A stretch of 6,839 nucleotides of DNA from an uncultured Eubacteriales bacterium (GTDB lineage: Bacteria; Bacillota; Clostridia; Peptostreptococcales; Anaerovoracaceae). The notes below the pieces were generated by a model that was not told where the DNA came from, ran no database searches, and saw only the letters and a list, made by a program, of their open reading frames with translations. The DNA is taken from contig CADBRY010000252.1 of assembly GCA_902797195.1 (NCBI GenBank), positions 1-6,839 on the forward strand, read 5' to 3'. The translations under genes and the position numbers were made by a program. Positions 1 to 6,839 of the stretch are shown here, one piece after another; position 1 is the first letter of the stretch, and each line of letters begins with the position of its first letter.

Positions 1-309
1 ATGATATTCTCCAAGAGATCCTCCGCTTACTGTGAAATCCTGAGCAAAGGCGAATACCAGCCTTCCATCGATCTGCCCATATCCGGTCACTACGCCGTCA
101 CCGGGCATATCCTTTTCATCCATGCCATAGAAATGGCAGCGATGTTTGACAAAAGTGTCGATTTCGACAAAACTGTCCTTGTCGAACAGAATGTCCAGCC
201 TTTCTCTTGCAGTCAGCTTGCCCTTTGCATGCTGTGCTTCAATTCTTTTTTCTCCTCCGCCGAGAAGGTTTCTTTTTTTCCGTTCACGGAGATCCTCAAG
301 CTTGTTCAT
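1..309 (-). CDS. Acyl-CoA carboxylase / methylmalonyl-CoA decarboxylase carboxyltransferase subunit, N-terminal part (partial)
   Basis: The minus-strand frame from the ATG at 309-307 stays open for 103 codons to the window edge, so the C-terminal part is missing. The residues seen include LLGGGEKRIEAQHAKGKLTA (about 14-33), RERLDILFD, a DTFVKHR segment near 51-57, and GVVTGYGQIDGRLVFAFAQD ending near 91, followed by FTVSGGSLGEYH. This is the characteristic N-terminus of the biotin-dependent carboxyltransferase family that holds methylmalonyl-CoA decarboxylase alpha (MmdA) and propionyl-CoA carboxylase beta (PccB). Family members move CO2 between carboxybiotin and an acyl-CoA, usually propionyl-/methylmalonyl-CoA. 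In anaerobes the decarboxylase form couples this to Na+ export through a membrane beta subunit. An AAGGAGG Shine-Dalgarno at 318-324 lies 8 bases before the ATG, which fixes the start. A promoter at 349-377 drives it. Substrate cannot be settled from the N-terminus; genes further left (biotin carrier, membrane decarboxylase subunit, or biotin carboxylase) would decide. Confidence 0.9.
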   Translation of the reverse strand, partial: MNKLEDLRERKKRNLLGGGEKRIEAQHAKGKLTARERLDILFDKDSFVEIDTFVKHRCHFYGMDEKDMPGDGVVTGYGQIDGRLVFAFAQDFTVSGGSLGEYH

Positions 310-337
310 CTATCTTTCCTCCTTGTACCGATGGCGT

Positions 338-350
338 ATACCAATGGTAT
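338..350. promoter_or_regulatory. Small inverted repeat at the promoter start site
   Basis: ATACC-AAT-GGTAT forms two perfect 5-base arms around a 3-base centre. It overlaps the downstream end of the -10 box (349-354) and the predicted transcription start near 342. The position would suit a repressor operator, but arms this short can arise by chance. No known regulator motif is recognised. Confidence 0.25.
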
Positions 351-377
351 GATAAACCACAGTTCCTTGTTTTTCAA
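349..377 (-). promoter_or_regulatory. Promoter for the carboxyltransferase gene
   Basis: On the minus strand a -35 box TTGAAA (372-377) is followed by a 17-base spacer and a -10 box TATCAT (349-354). Transcription would start near 342, giving a leader of about 33 bases before the ATG at 309, with the AAGGAGG ribosome site inside it. This is a good sigma-A type match by eye. It lies in the 89-base gap between the small secreted gene and the carboxyltransferase gene. That gap is larger than any other in the downstream cluster, as expected for a new transcription unit. Confidence 0.65.
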
Positions 378-398
378 TGGATTTGCTTTGTGTATACA

Positions 399-857
399 TT
401 ATTTTTTATCTTTTATTTTGGTAAGGTCCTGATACACTATTGGTTTTGCTTTTTTCTCATCCCCGTCCTTGGGAGGCGCCACATTGAAAAGCAAGGTATA
501 TTCCCCTTTTACAGCCGTCACAGTCTGAGACGTGGAATCTCCAAAAGCGTTTATGGTAACACGATAAATGCCCTTTTTGCCTTTGTTGTATGTGAAGTAA
601 TTTCCACCTTTCTTCAGGTTCACGGTCGTTTCAAGAGGGTTGTTCTTTTTCTTCTCCACCTTCTCCACGGAGATCTTCACCTCCGCGTCGGCCTCCGCCA
701 TCACCGCGATGTTTATGGCAACCTTTTTCGGTTTGTCGGCGGTGGAAGCCTTCGTCGTTCCCGTTGCGGCAAAAGATTCCGGCATTGCAAAGGCAACGGC
801 GGCGAAGATGCCCAACATCAAAAGGAGGATCGTTCTTTTATATCTCTTTGACTGCAT
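399..857 (-). CDS. Small secreted protein of unknown function
   Basis: This encodes 152 residues, and I do not recognise the family. The N-terminus is a clear Sec signal peptide. It has basic residues (MQSKRYKR), a hydrophobic core at about 9-24 (TILLLMLGIFAAVAFA), then a likely signal peptidase I site after SFA at residue 30, before ATGTT. No lipobox cysteine, later membrane segment or sortase motif is seen. The mature part (about 122 residues) is lysine-rich and appears beta-rich, with alternating stretches such as VNLKKGGNYFTYNKGKKGIY and EYTLLFNV, and a charged tail ending KIKDKK. A compact extracytoplasmic beta-sandwich domain is an inference only. The ATG at 857-855 has a TAAGGAG site (866-872) 8 bases upstream. 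The gene starts 22 bases after the glyA stop and appears to be the last member of the ftsH-glyA cluster. It is very probably real, because signal peptide, ribosome site and spacing agree. Confidence 0.85.
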   Translation of the reverse strand: MQSKRYKRTILLLMLGIFAAVAFAMPESFAATGTTKASTADKPKKVAINIAVMAEADAEVKISVEKVEKKKNNPLETTVNLKKGGNYFTYNKGKKGIYRVTINAFGDSTSQTVTAVKGEYTLLFNVAPPKDGDEKKAKPIVYQDLTKIKDKK

Positions 858-879
858 AACAGCTTCTCCTTACTTGCAA

Positions 880-2130
880 TTAACCCTTGAAGTTTTTGTG
901 GAGAGGATATTTGTCCGTCAGGCTCTTTACGATGGCCTTGGCCTCTTCCATCTTCTCCTTGGATTCGGGGTTGTCGATGACAAGAGCAATGGCATCGGTG
1001 ACCAGCTTGACATCCTCTTCTTTGAATCCGCGGCTTGTCATTGCGGGGGTACCCATTCTCAGTCCCGAAGTTACGAATGGTTTTTCGGGATCGTTAGGAA
1101 TGGAGTTCTTGTTGGTGGTGATATTTGCATCGTCCAGCAGGTTCTCCGCAAGCTTTCCGGTTATGCCCTTGTTGAGCAGTTTTACCAGGATCAGATGATT
1201 GTCTGTGCCTCCCGATACCAGCTCAAAATCGTGAGCGATCATACCGCTTGCAAGAGCCTGTGCGTTGTCGATGACCTGCTGCTGATATTCTTTGAATTCC
1301 GGCTCCATGGCTTCCTTGAGACAAACGGCCTTGGCTGCGATAATGTGCATGAGAGGTCCGCCCTGAAGTCCCGGGAATATAGCCGAATTGATTGCCTTTT
1401 TATACTCTTCCGTACAGAGGATGAGTCCTCCTCTCGGTCCGCGGAGAGTTTTGTGAGTGGTTGTGGTAACGATGTCCGCATAGGGCACTGGATTTTCATG
1501 ATGACCGGTAGCCACAAGACCTGCGATGTGAGCCATGTCGACCATGAAGATGGCTCCAACCTCATCGGCGATCTCCTTGAATCTCTTGAAGTCGATTGCT
1601 CTTGGATATGCGGAAGCTCCCGCTACGATGAGCTTGGGCTTGTGCTCTTTTGCCTTTGCCTCAACATCGTCGTAGTCGATGGTCTCGTCTTCCCCAAGAC
1701 CGTAGGCCACGAAGTTGTAGGACTTACCTGAAATGTTGACCGGGGATCCGTGGGAAAGGTGACCGCCGTTTGAAAGGTCCATGCCCAGTACTGTATCTCC
1801 GTAGTTGAGGACAGCCTGATATACAGCCGTGTTTGCGTTTGCTCCCGAGTGAGCCTGAACGTTGGCGTGATCCGCGCCGAAGAGTTTACATGCTCTGTCG
1901 ATTGCCAGCTGTTCCACTTCGTCCACAAATTCGCATCCGCCGTAGTAGCGCTTGCCGGGATATCCCTCTGCGTATTTGTTCGTCAGCGCACTGCCTGCGG
2001 CCTCCATGATTTCGTAGTTGACGAAGTTTTCCGATGCAATCATCTCAATTTTGGTTTCCTGACGATTGATTTCTCTTTTGATCGCTGCAGCTACCTCAGG
2101 ATCTGCCTTCTCCAGATAATTAAAATACAT
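880..2130 (-). CDS. glyA: Serine hydroxymethyltransferase
   Basis: This cytosolic PLP enzyme interconverts serine and glycine with transfer of a one-carbon unit to tetrahydrofolate. It feeds purine, thymidylate and methionine synthesis. The protein has 416 residues, the normal bacterial length, and reads as SHMT from end to end. Visible marks are IASENF (31-36), the [13 protein letters not shown] loop (53-65), the SGANAN segment (95-100), VDMAHIAGL with the PLP-ring Asp198 (197-205), the PLP-binding Lys227 in [14 protein letters not shown] (222-235), and substrate-carboxylate Arg358 in SGLRMGTPA. All key residues are present, so it should be active. The ATG at 2130-2128 has an AGGAG site (2139-2143) 8 bases upstream. 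It starts 21 bases after the PucR-type regulator gene stops, and the small secreted gene follows 22 bases later, so it is inferred to be cotranscribed with both. The short upstream gap leaves no room for a glycine riboswitch. Confidence 0.98.
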   Translation of the reverse strand: MYFNYLEKADPEVAAAIKREINRQETKIEMIASENFVNYEIMEAAGSALTNKYAEGYPGKRYYGGCEFVDEVEQLAIDRACKLFGADHANVQAHSGANANTAVYQAVLNYGDTVLGMDLSNGGHLSHGSPVNISGKSYNFVAYGLGEDETIDYDDVEAKAKEHKPKLIVAGASAYPRAIDFKRFKEIADEVGAIFMVDMAHIAGLVATGHHENPVPYADIVTTTTHKTLRGPRGGLILCTEEYKKAINSAIFPGLQGGPLMHIIAAKAVCLKEAMEPEFKEYQQQVIDNAQALASGMIAHDFELVSGGTDNHLILVKLLNKGITGKLAENLLDDANITTNKNSIPNDPEKPFVTSGLRMGTPAMTSRGFKEEDVKLVTDAIALVIDNPESKEKMEEAKAIVKSLTDKYPLHKNFKG

Positions 2131-2151
2131 GCTACACTCTCCTTTTCTTGA

Positions 2152-3720
2152 TCATGATACAGTTCTTTCAAGACGCTTTAGAGCAAGCGCCATCGTCAGG
2201 CCCGGGATCACCCGGTTGCCTGTTATTTCAACCCCCAGCATCTCGTTGATTTTCTTAAGTCGATACTGAACGGTATTTGTATGTATTTTCATGAAGTCGG
2301 CTGTTTTGCCGCTGTTCATGCCCGCGTCCAGGACGAATGTCTCCAGGGTGTCCAGAAGCTGTTTGCCCTTGTTTTCCCCCGCGGTCTTAAAGGGGTCAAG
2401 AAGCTCTACGTAGTTTTTCTTGACGAATCCTCCCTGTATCTGTATGTTGATACAGTTGCTGACCAAAGTCAATTCATACTTTGTAAATACTCTCTTATAG
2501 GGAAAAACATTCTGCACGAATACCCAGCTCTCGTTGATGAGTTTGTACCCATCGGCAGCTCCCTCGATGCCGTTCAATCCGGTGACATGAAATATCCTGG
2601 ATCTCTTGCTGCCCTTAAGCCTGTTGAAAAGTTCAACGGTCTCGCTCTGCTGATCGATCCCCGCCTTTTCGTCACCGATGTTCAGGATCATCCCGTAGAC
2701 TTCATCCCCTTCGGTGACCTTTAGTATTTTCAGGTCGGTGTTTTTTTCAAAGTCGGAGAAGAGCTGGCTTTCCCGGTCGCTGTCGGAGCTCTTCAAAAAG
2801 AACACGCAGACGATGTCCTCCCCTTCGATCCTCGCCTCTTCCTTCAGGGTATAGGCAAGGCTCTTGTTTCCTCTTATCAGCGCTTTGACGAATTCCGACC
2901 TGGCGTCTCTTTCGGGGGTGTACTTCCACATTCCCATAGCCAGGCAGATTATCTCCGCAAGCTTGGTTATCTCTCCCGGAGTATAGGAATCCTCGTTGTC
3001 CACTATGAACATGTAATATTTTTCACTGCCGATGTTCACCGGCCCCCAGTAGGTGAGCACTCCGTTCACGTCGATAAGGGTGTATATCTGGGAATCCCCG
3101 TCCACGTTCCGCTCTCTGCCCAGGCGAATGGCTTCCTGGATGGTGGTCTTGTGCCTCGTCTCTATGGTCAGAACGGGGTTGAAATCCTCGCTGAGAAGTA
3201 TGAGCTGAAAATCGTTGTTTATGGCGGCTTCCCTTACAGCCGACTGAAAGTTGCTGTGTTTTTCAAAGTTCAGCAGATGGAAGATGGTGTTGCTTATCAG
3301 GCTGTTCCTGAAGTTGTCCCCATAAAGGACCCTGTCCATCACGCCTGTGATCACCGGCGAATAGTCCACTCCCGGCTTCATCTGTATAAGGGGCATCCTC
3401 AGTTTTTCCGCTTCGTCGATCAGCTGGGGGCACACACCTTTGCTGTCTCCTTTATCTGCAAAGGCAACGACGGCGGCGCAGCCGCTTTTTGCCGCATACC
3501 GCAGCATCTCGCACTGGGCTTCAGGATCCTCTTTTGCACACGCAAATCTGGTCAGAAGGATCTGATCCGGTTCCAGTTGCCTTTTCTTAAGATCCGATCC
3601 GCCCTGAACGTCAAGCACCGATATGCTCCGAACTTCTTTCTCGGACGCACCCCCAGCCACGAGAACATCAGCGTCTTTGAATGTCTCAAGCTGAAGGCAG
3701 TCAGCTACGGTCACGCTCAC
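2152..3720 (-). CDS. PucR/CdaR-family transcriptional regulator
   Basis: The protein has 522 residues. The N-terminal part (about 3-130; TVADCLQL near 4-11, and QILLTRFACA near 53-62) resembles the PucR purine-catabolism regulator domain. The middle (about 138-268) is an alpha/beta region, possibly GAF-like, followed by a CdaR GGDEF-like segment (about 270-430). The C-terminus (about 453-517) is the PucR-type helix-turn-helix, with LLDTLETFVLDAGMNSGKTA, then IHTNTVQYRLKKINEMLG, and a final ALALKRL. Relatives are ligand-sensing activators of purine, sugar-acid or amino-acid pathways. The ligand here is unknown. The GTG start at 3720-3718 is chosen because GAGGAG (3730-3735) lies 9 bases upstream; a second GTG two codons further in is possible but further from that site. 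The gene begins 6 bases after the ftsH stop, so translation is probably coupled. No frameshift or missing domain is seen. A role in controlling glyA or its own operon is inferred from position only. Confidence 0.92.
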   Translation of the reverse strand: MSVTVADCLQLETFKDADVLVAGGASEKEVRSISVLDVQGGSDLKKRQLEPDQILLTRFACAKEDPEAQCEMLRYAAKSGCAAVVAFADKGDSKGVCPQLIDEAEKLRMPLIQMKPGVDYSPVITGVMDRVLYGDNFRNSLISNTIFHLLNFEKHSNFQSAVREAAINNDFQLILLSEDFNPVLTIETRHKTTIQEAIRLGRERNVDGDSQIYTLIDVNGVLTYWGPVNIGSEKYYMFIVDNEDSYTPGEITKLAEIICLAMGMWKYTPERDARSEFVKALIRGNKSLAYTLKEEARIEGEDIVCVFFLKSSDSDRESQLFSDFEKNTDLKILKVTEGDEVYGMILNIGDEKAGIDQQSETVELFNRLKGSKRSRIFHVTGLNGIEGAADGYKLINESWVFVQNVFPYKRVFTKYELTLVSNCINIQIQGGFVKKNYVELLDPFKTAGENKGKQLLDTLETFVLDAGMNSGKTADFMKIHTNTVQYRLKKINEMLGVEITGNRVIPGLTMALALKRLERTVS

Positions 3721-3726
3721 TGCTGA

Positions 3727-5868
3727 TTACTCCTCATCGTCTTTATTCTGATCCTGAAGGTTCTCTTCGTCTGTATCCGGTTTTGTCTCGGAATTGCGCT
3801 TGTCCTTGACCACCGGTTTAGCCCTCATGGTCATATCATCATAGGTCATTATCCTGGGTTTGAATCTGGCGTTTTTGCCCTGCTCTTCGATGGACTTTTC
3901 AAGGTTCTGGATGCTGCGGCGCTCCTCTTCCTCGGCCTTTGCCCTGGCCTCCTCTTCTTCGGCCTTGCGGCGTTCCTCGGCCTTGCGGGACTCTTCCCTG
4001 TTCTGGATCTCACGCTTCTCCATGCGTGCCTTTAGATCCTCGCCCATTTCCTGAGGAGTCTTCACTCCGTCAAAGAGCTGGATGAACTCGTCCCCGTCAA
4101 GGGTCTCCACAATGAGCAGTCCTTCGGCCACATTTTTCAGCTGTTCCATGTGCTCCTGAAGGATCCTTGTGGCTTCTGCGTAAGCCTCTTCGATTATGGC
4201 CTTGATCTCCTCGTCTATTTCGGAAGCCGTCTCCTCGGAATAGTTCTTCCTGGTTGAGAAATCCTTGCCCAGGAATACTTCGTCGGAGGAACTGTAATTG
4301 ACCGGTCCCAGCTTCTCGCTGAATCCGTACTTGGTCACCATTTCCTTCGCGATATCCGTAGCTCTCTGGATGTCGTTGGAAGCTCCCGTGCTTATATCGT
4401 CAAGGGTCAGCTGCTCCGCCACACGGCCGCCAAGGAGATGGATGATCTGCTCACGCATCTCTTCTTTGGTTCCGTAACTTCTGTCTTCTTCGGGAAGGAT
4501 CATGGTGAATCCGCCTGCCATGCCTCTTGGGATGATGGTGATCTGATGCACCGGATCTGTCTTAGGCAGGCAGTGGGCAACCACCGCATGTCCGGCTTCG
4601 TGATATGCCGTCAGCTTTCTCTCTTCTTCGTTTATTACCCGGCTTCTCTTCTCGGGACCTGCTATGACCTTGGTTATGGCCTCTTCTATCTCGTCCATGC
4701 GGATCTTGATACCGTTCCTTCTGGCTGCCAGAAGGGCCGCTTCATTGAGCATGTTTTCTATATCTGCAGGTGTGAAGCCCGGCGTTCTCCTGGCCAGCAC
4801 CTTAAGATCCACGCTCTCATCCAGAGGTTTGTTTCTGGAGTGGACCGTGAATATCTCTTCTCTTCCGATGATGTCGGGGATCCCGATAACGATCTGTCTG
4901 TCAAAACGTCCGGGTCTTAAAAGGGCCGGATCCAGAACATCGGGTCTGTTTGTGGCCGCCAGGATTATTATTCCCGAATTCTCCGCAAAGCCATCCATCT
5001 CAACAAGAAGCTGGTTCAACGTCTGTTCTCTCTCATCGTGGCCGCCGCCCAGGCCTGCTCCACGCTTACGTCCCACAGCGTCGATCTCGTCTATGAAGAC
5101 TATACATGGGGCGTTTTTCTTGGCCTGTTCGAACATGTCTCTCACTCGGGATGCACCAACACCGACGAACATTTCCACAAAGTCCGATCCGCTTATGGTG
5201 AAGAAAGGCACTCCAGCCTCGCCGGCCGTTGCCTTTGAAATATATGTCTTACCTGTTCCCGGAGGGCCCACAAGAAGGATTCCCTTGGGGATCCTGGCGC
5301 CCAGATTGTTGTATCTGTTCGGATGCCGCAGAAAGTCAACGATTTCCTGGAGCTCTTCCTTTTCTTCCTTAAGTCCTGCAACATCGTTGAAAGTGATCTG
5401 CTTCTGATCGCCCTTCTGGAGTTTTGCCCTGCTCTTGCCAAAGGACATGGCTTTGCCGCCTCCCGCCTGCTGCTGCATGATGAACCAGAAAAGGAACACC
5501 ATAAGTCCTACCATTATTATGGTAGGCAAAAGGCTGAGCCAGATGGACTCCTTCTTCGGCGCCGGACTCTTAAGTTTAAGCTTGCCGTCGCTTACCTGAG
5601 GCATCACATACTGGTCGTAGATAAAGCTCAGATCCACGGCGCTGTGTACGTAGGCGTAAACTTTCTTGCCGGAATCCAGCTCTGCTGTCATCTTTGTCTC
5701 TTCGACTTCAAGGGTCTCCACTTTGCCGGATTTCAGATAGCCGATCATGGTCGACTCTTTGACTTCTTTTATGTCCGGCTGTGCGTCCAGATTAAAAAAC
5801 CATAGGAATCCTATGACCATAGCGCAAATCACGATCCATACGGTTATGCTTCTTCGTTTTTTGTTCAA
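3727..5868 (-). CDS. ftsH: ATP-dependent zinc metalloprotease FtsH
   Basis: FtsH is a membrane-anchored hexameric AAA+ protease that unfolds and degrades membrane and short-lived cytosolic proteins. From the TTG at 5868 it has 713 residues. In order: TM1 (about 8-26), an extracytoplasmic domain (27-108), TM2 (about 109-131), an AAA module with Walker A GPPGTGKT (201-208), pore-loop MFVG (233-236), Walker B IVFIDEID (256-263) and second region of homology with arginine fingers R318 and R321, then the peptidase domain with zinc motif HEAGH (423-427) and third ligand Asp499 in [11 protein letters not shown]. All catalytic residues are intact. Beyond about residue 602 is a long Glu/Lys/Arg-rich tail, so the protein exceeds the usual 600-650 residues. 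An in-frame TTG at 5904 would add 12 residues, but it has no ribosome site and lies about 6 bases from the predicted transcript start. The TTG at 5868 has GGGAGG 9 bases upstream, so it is preferred. This is the first gene of the inferred operon. Confidence 0.97.
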   Translation of the reverse strand: MNKKRRSITVWIVICAMVIGFLWFFNLDAQPDIKEVKESTMIGYLKSGKVETLEVEETKMTAELDSGKKVYAYVHSAVDLSFIYDQYVMPQVSDGKLKLKSPAPKKESIWLSLLPTIIMVGLMVFLFWFIMQQQAGGGKAMSFGKSRAKLQKGDQKQITFNDVAGLKEEKEELQEIVDFLRHPNRYNNLGARIPKGILLVGPPGTGKTYISKATAGEAGVPFFTISGSDFVEMFVGVGASRVRDMFEQAKKNAPCIVFIDEIDAVGRKRGAGLGGGHDEREQTLNQLLVEMDGFAENSGIIILAATNRPDVLDPALLRPGRFDRQIVIGIPDIIGREEIFTVHSRNKPLDESVDLKVLARRTPGFTPADIENMLNEAALLAARRNGIKIRMDEIEEAITKVIAGPEKRSRVINEEERKLTAYHEAGHAVVAHCLPKTDPVHQITIIPRGMAGGFTMILPEEDRSYGTKEEMREQIIHLLGGRVAEQLTLDDISTGASNDIQRATDIAKEMVTKYGFSEKLGPVNYSSSDEVFLGKDFSTRKNYSEETASEIDEEIKAIIEEAYAEATRILQEHMEQLKNVAEGLLIVETLDGDEFIQLFDGVKTPQEMGEDLKARMEKREIQNREESRKAEERRKAEEEEARAKAEEEERRSIQNLEKSIEEQGKNARFKPRIMTYDDMTMRAKPVVKDKRNSETKPDTDEENLQDQNKDDEE
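3730..3735 (-). promoter_or_regulatory. Ribosome binding site of the PucR-type gene, inside the end of ftsH
   Basis: GAGGAG on the minus strand is formed by the last two sense codons (Glu-Glu) of ftsH, just before its TAA. It lies 9 bases before the GTG start of the regulator gene. Ribosomes ending on ftsH would sit on this site, which suggests translational coupling. It also supports the GTG start. Confidence 0.75.
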
Positions 5869-5877
5869 TCTCCGTTT

Positions 5878-5883
5878 CCTCCC
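5878..5883 (-). promoter_or_regulatory. Ribosome binding site that decides the ftsH start
   Basis: GGGAGG on the minus strand sits 9 bases before the TTG at 5868-5866. The longer reading, from the TTG at 5904, would place this site inside the coding sequence and has no Shine-Dalgarno of its own. The 713-residue form starting LNKKRRS is therefore preferred. It has the short basic N-terminus typical of FtsH before TM1. Confidence 0.75.
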
Positions 5884-5916
5884 AATTTTTGTGTTTTTAA
5901 ACAAAAATACGGAGTA

Positions 5917-5945
5917 ATTCTATCACGATTTACGTGTTATTTCAA
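5917..5945 (-). promoter_or_regulatory. Promoter of the ftsH-pucR-glyA cluster
   Basis: On the minus strand a -35 box TTGAAA (5940-5945) is followed by a 17-base spacer and a -10 box TAGAAT (5917-5922), a good sigma-A match. The start site would be near 5910, giving a leader of about 42 bases to the TTG at 5868. The spacer holds a short inverted repeat (CACG-TAAAT-CGTG), which could be an operator or chance. No CIRCE or CtsR-like heat-shock element is seen. The -35 box begins only 18 bases after the stop codon of the upstream protease gene. Confidence 0.7.
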
Positions 5946-5963
5946 TGTAGATAATATGACTAC

Positions 5964-6839
5964 TTACCTGATCCTCACCGCTACGGGCTTGGATATGTTG
6001 CCGTAGTAGGTCTTTCCTCCGGATTTTCTGATCTCTCTGATCTGTACATAATATGTTCTGCCGCTGGTAAGACCGGTCTTTGTGAAGTTTGTCCTGTTTG
6101 CTCCCACTGTGTTGATATTGTTGGCTGCACCTGCGCCATTGCTTTTGGTGGAGAACATGATCTGGTAGCCTGCAGCCTTAGGGTTCTTCTTCCAGCTTAT
6201 GATGAAGCTGCCTTTTTTTCTGGAGGCAAGCCTTATTCTCTCCGTCGTGTGGAAATAACGGTAGACGTATCTGGACCAGGATCCATATGCCGCCTTCCCG
6301 CTCAGGCAATCCCTGATCCCCCTTACGCGTATTTCATAGAGTCCGCCTATGGAAAGCCCTGAGGTGGTTCCCCTTACAGTATTGCCGACAGTCCTGCTGG
6401 CCCATTTGGAAGCTCCGGGGGCTCTCCAGTTGATCTCAAACTTGTTGGCGCCCCAGATCTGGGATTTGTCCCATATAACATCATTTGTCCTGGCCTTAGA
6501 GTTGGCGATGGTGTTGCGGATGGTGACTGTTCTCACAGGCGGTTTGTTGCAGAAGCAGGGATATCCGTATCCGAATCTGACATCCTTGCCTTTGCTCCCC
6601 AGGTCGACGGCTCTGCTTCTCAGGATAGAGAGCACCCTGTCGTTGCCTGCATTTGAATTCTCGTACTTGACCTTGGCTGCCGCAGCCACTATATAGGGCA
6701 CCGAAAAACTTGTTCCATCACCGATGGCATATCTGCCGCCGTTCGCCGCAAGGTAAAGTGATTTACCCGGCGCTGTAAAGTCAATGGCGCTGCCGTAGTT
6801 GGAGAATGAACAGAAGGAGCCGTTCTTAGATATTGAGGA
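5964..6839 (-). CDS. Secreted subtilisin-like serine protease (S8) with two fibronectin-III-like domains, C-terminal part (partial)
   Basis: The frame is open from the right edge for 291 residues to a TAA at 5966-5964; the start, signal peptide, and Asp and His catalytic motifs lie outside. Residues 1-90 end a subtilase catalytic domain: FSNYGSAIDFTAPG (12-25), then DGTSFSVPYIVAAAAK (41-56) with the nucleophile Ser44, and the closing segment AVDLGSKGKDVRFGYGYP (77-94). Next comes a Cys-containing linker (PCFCNKPP, 94-101). A first fibronectin-III-like region (about 103-196) includes FEINWRAPGASKW and GLYEIRVRGI. A second (about 198-291) has SFIISWKKNPKAAGYQIMFS and TYYVQIREIRKSGGKTYYG. Such repeats are common in exported Clostridia proteins. 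It is inferred to be a surface or secreted protease. No LPXTG, SLH or other anchor follows the last repeat. The Ser motif GTSFSVPY differs from the common GTSMAxPH, but the catalytic Ser is kept. The Val codon of that motif (6701-6699, GTG) is not the true start, because homology continues upstream. Confidence 0.9.
   Translation of the reverse strand, partial: SSISKNGSFCSFSNYGSAIDFTAPGKSLYLAANGGRYAIGDGTSFSVPYIVAAAAKVKYENSNAGNDRVLSILRSRAVDLGSKGKDVRFGYGYPCFCNKPPVRTVTIRNTIANSKARTNDVIWDKSQIWGANKFEINWRAPGASKWASRTVGNTVRGTTSGLSIGGLYEIRVRGIRDCLSGKAAYGSWSRYVYRYFHTTERIRLASRKKGSFIISWKKNPKAAGYQIMFSTKSNGAGAANNINTVGANRTNFTKTGLTSGRTYYVQIREIRKSGGKTYYGNISKPVAVRIR

Noticed and set aside
378..410. Rho-independent terminator after the small secreted gene
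   Set aside because: The sequence is AT-rich, but no GC stem followed by a T-run on the minus strand can be drawn; the GTATAC palindrome is too short.
1..432. Plus-strand open frame of 143 codons at the left edge
   Set aside because: The minus strand there encodes a clear carboxyltransferase N-terminus with a ribosome site and promoter; the plus frame has no recognisable content.
207..851. Plus-strand open frame of 214 codons
   Set aside because: It runs antisense through the carboxyltransferase start, its promoter and the secreted gene; no family features are seen.
640..1731. Long plus-strand open frame (363 codons) across the secreted gene and glyA
   Set aside because: It lies antisense to glyA, which matches SHMT end to end, and its product has no family features; it is a shadow of the real gene.
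2131..2151. Possible glycine riboswitch or other leader before glyA
   Set aside because: The gap is only 21 bases and holds just the ribosome site; there is no room for an aptamer.
4664..5407. Plus-strand open frame of 247 codons
   Set aside because: It lies wholly antisense to the conserved AAA module of ftsH, and its low-complexity Ser-rich product is typical of a mirror frame.
5905..5963. CIRCE or CtsR heat-shock operator before ftsH
   Set aside because: Neither the TTAGCACTC/GAGTGCTAA pair nor the GGTCAAA tandem repeat is present; only a 4-base inverted repeat is seen.

Overview
The window looks like chromosomal DNA of an anaerobic, Gram-positive type bacterium, probably in the Clostridia (Bacillota). 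Four points suggest this: a biotin-dependent decarboxylase/carboxylase-type carboxyltransferase gene, a secreted subtilase with Clostridia-style fibronectin type III repeats, strong AGGAGG-type ribosome binding sites, and sigma-A-like promoters with 17-bp spacers. Base composition is roughly balanced by eye. The genus cannot be fixed from the sequence alone. Every gene I can support is on the minus strand, so transcription runs from high to low coordinates.

Layout from right to left. (1) 6839-5964 is the C-terminal part of a secreted subtilisin-like serine protease (S8), with the catalytic Ser motif and two fibronectin-III-like domains; its N-terminal part lies beyond the window. (2) A well-formed promoter (5917-5945) starts a compact cluster. 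It holds ftsH (membrane AAA+ zinc protease with an unusually long, charged C-terminal tail), a PucR/CdaR-type transcriptional regulator, glyA (serine hydroxymethyltransferase) and a small secreted protein of unknown function. Gaps between these genes are 6, 21 and 22 bases, each gene has its own Shine-Dalgarno, and no terminator is visible between them, so they are inferred to form one operon. (3) After the small secreted gene, an 89-base gap carries a second promoter (349-377). It is followed by the first 103 codons of an acyl-CoA carboxylase beta-type carboxyltransferase, close to methylmalonyl-CoA decarboxylase alpha or propionyl-CoA carboxylase beta; the rest lies off the left edge.

Functionally the window joins membrane and envelope protein quality control (FtsH), one-carbon/glycine metabolism (GlyA), a metabolite-responsive regulator (PucR type) and exported proteins. 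It is mostly ordinary housekeeping DNA. I see no mobile element, CRISPR array, tRNA, rRNA or phage-like gene. The points worth a second look are the PucR regulator between ftsH and glyA, the charged coiled-coil extension of FtsH, the TTG start of ftsH, the unrecognised secreted protein at the end of the operon, and the promoter arrangement before the carboxyltransferase gene. No stretch over 300 bases lacks a gene.
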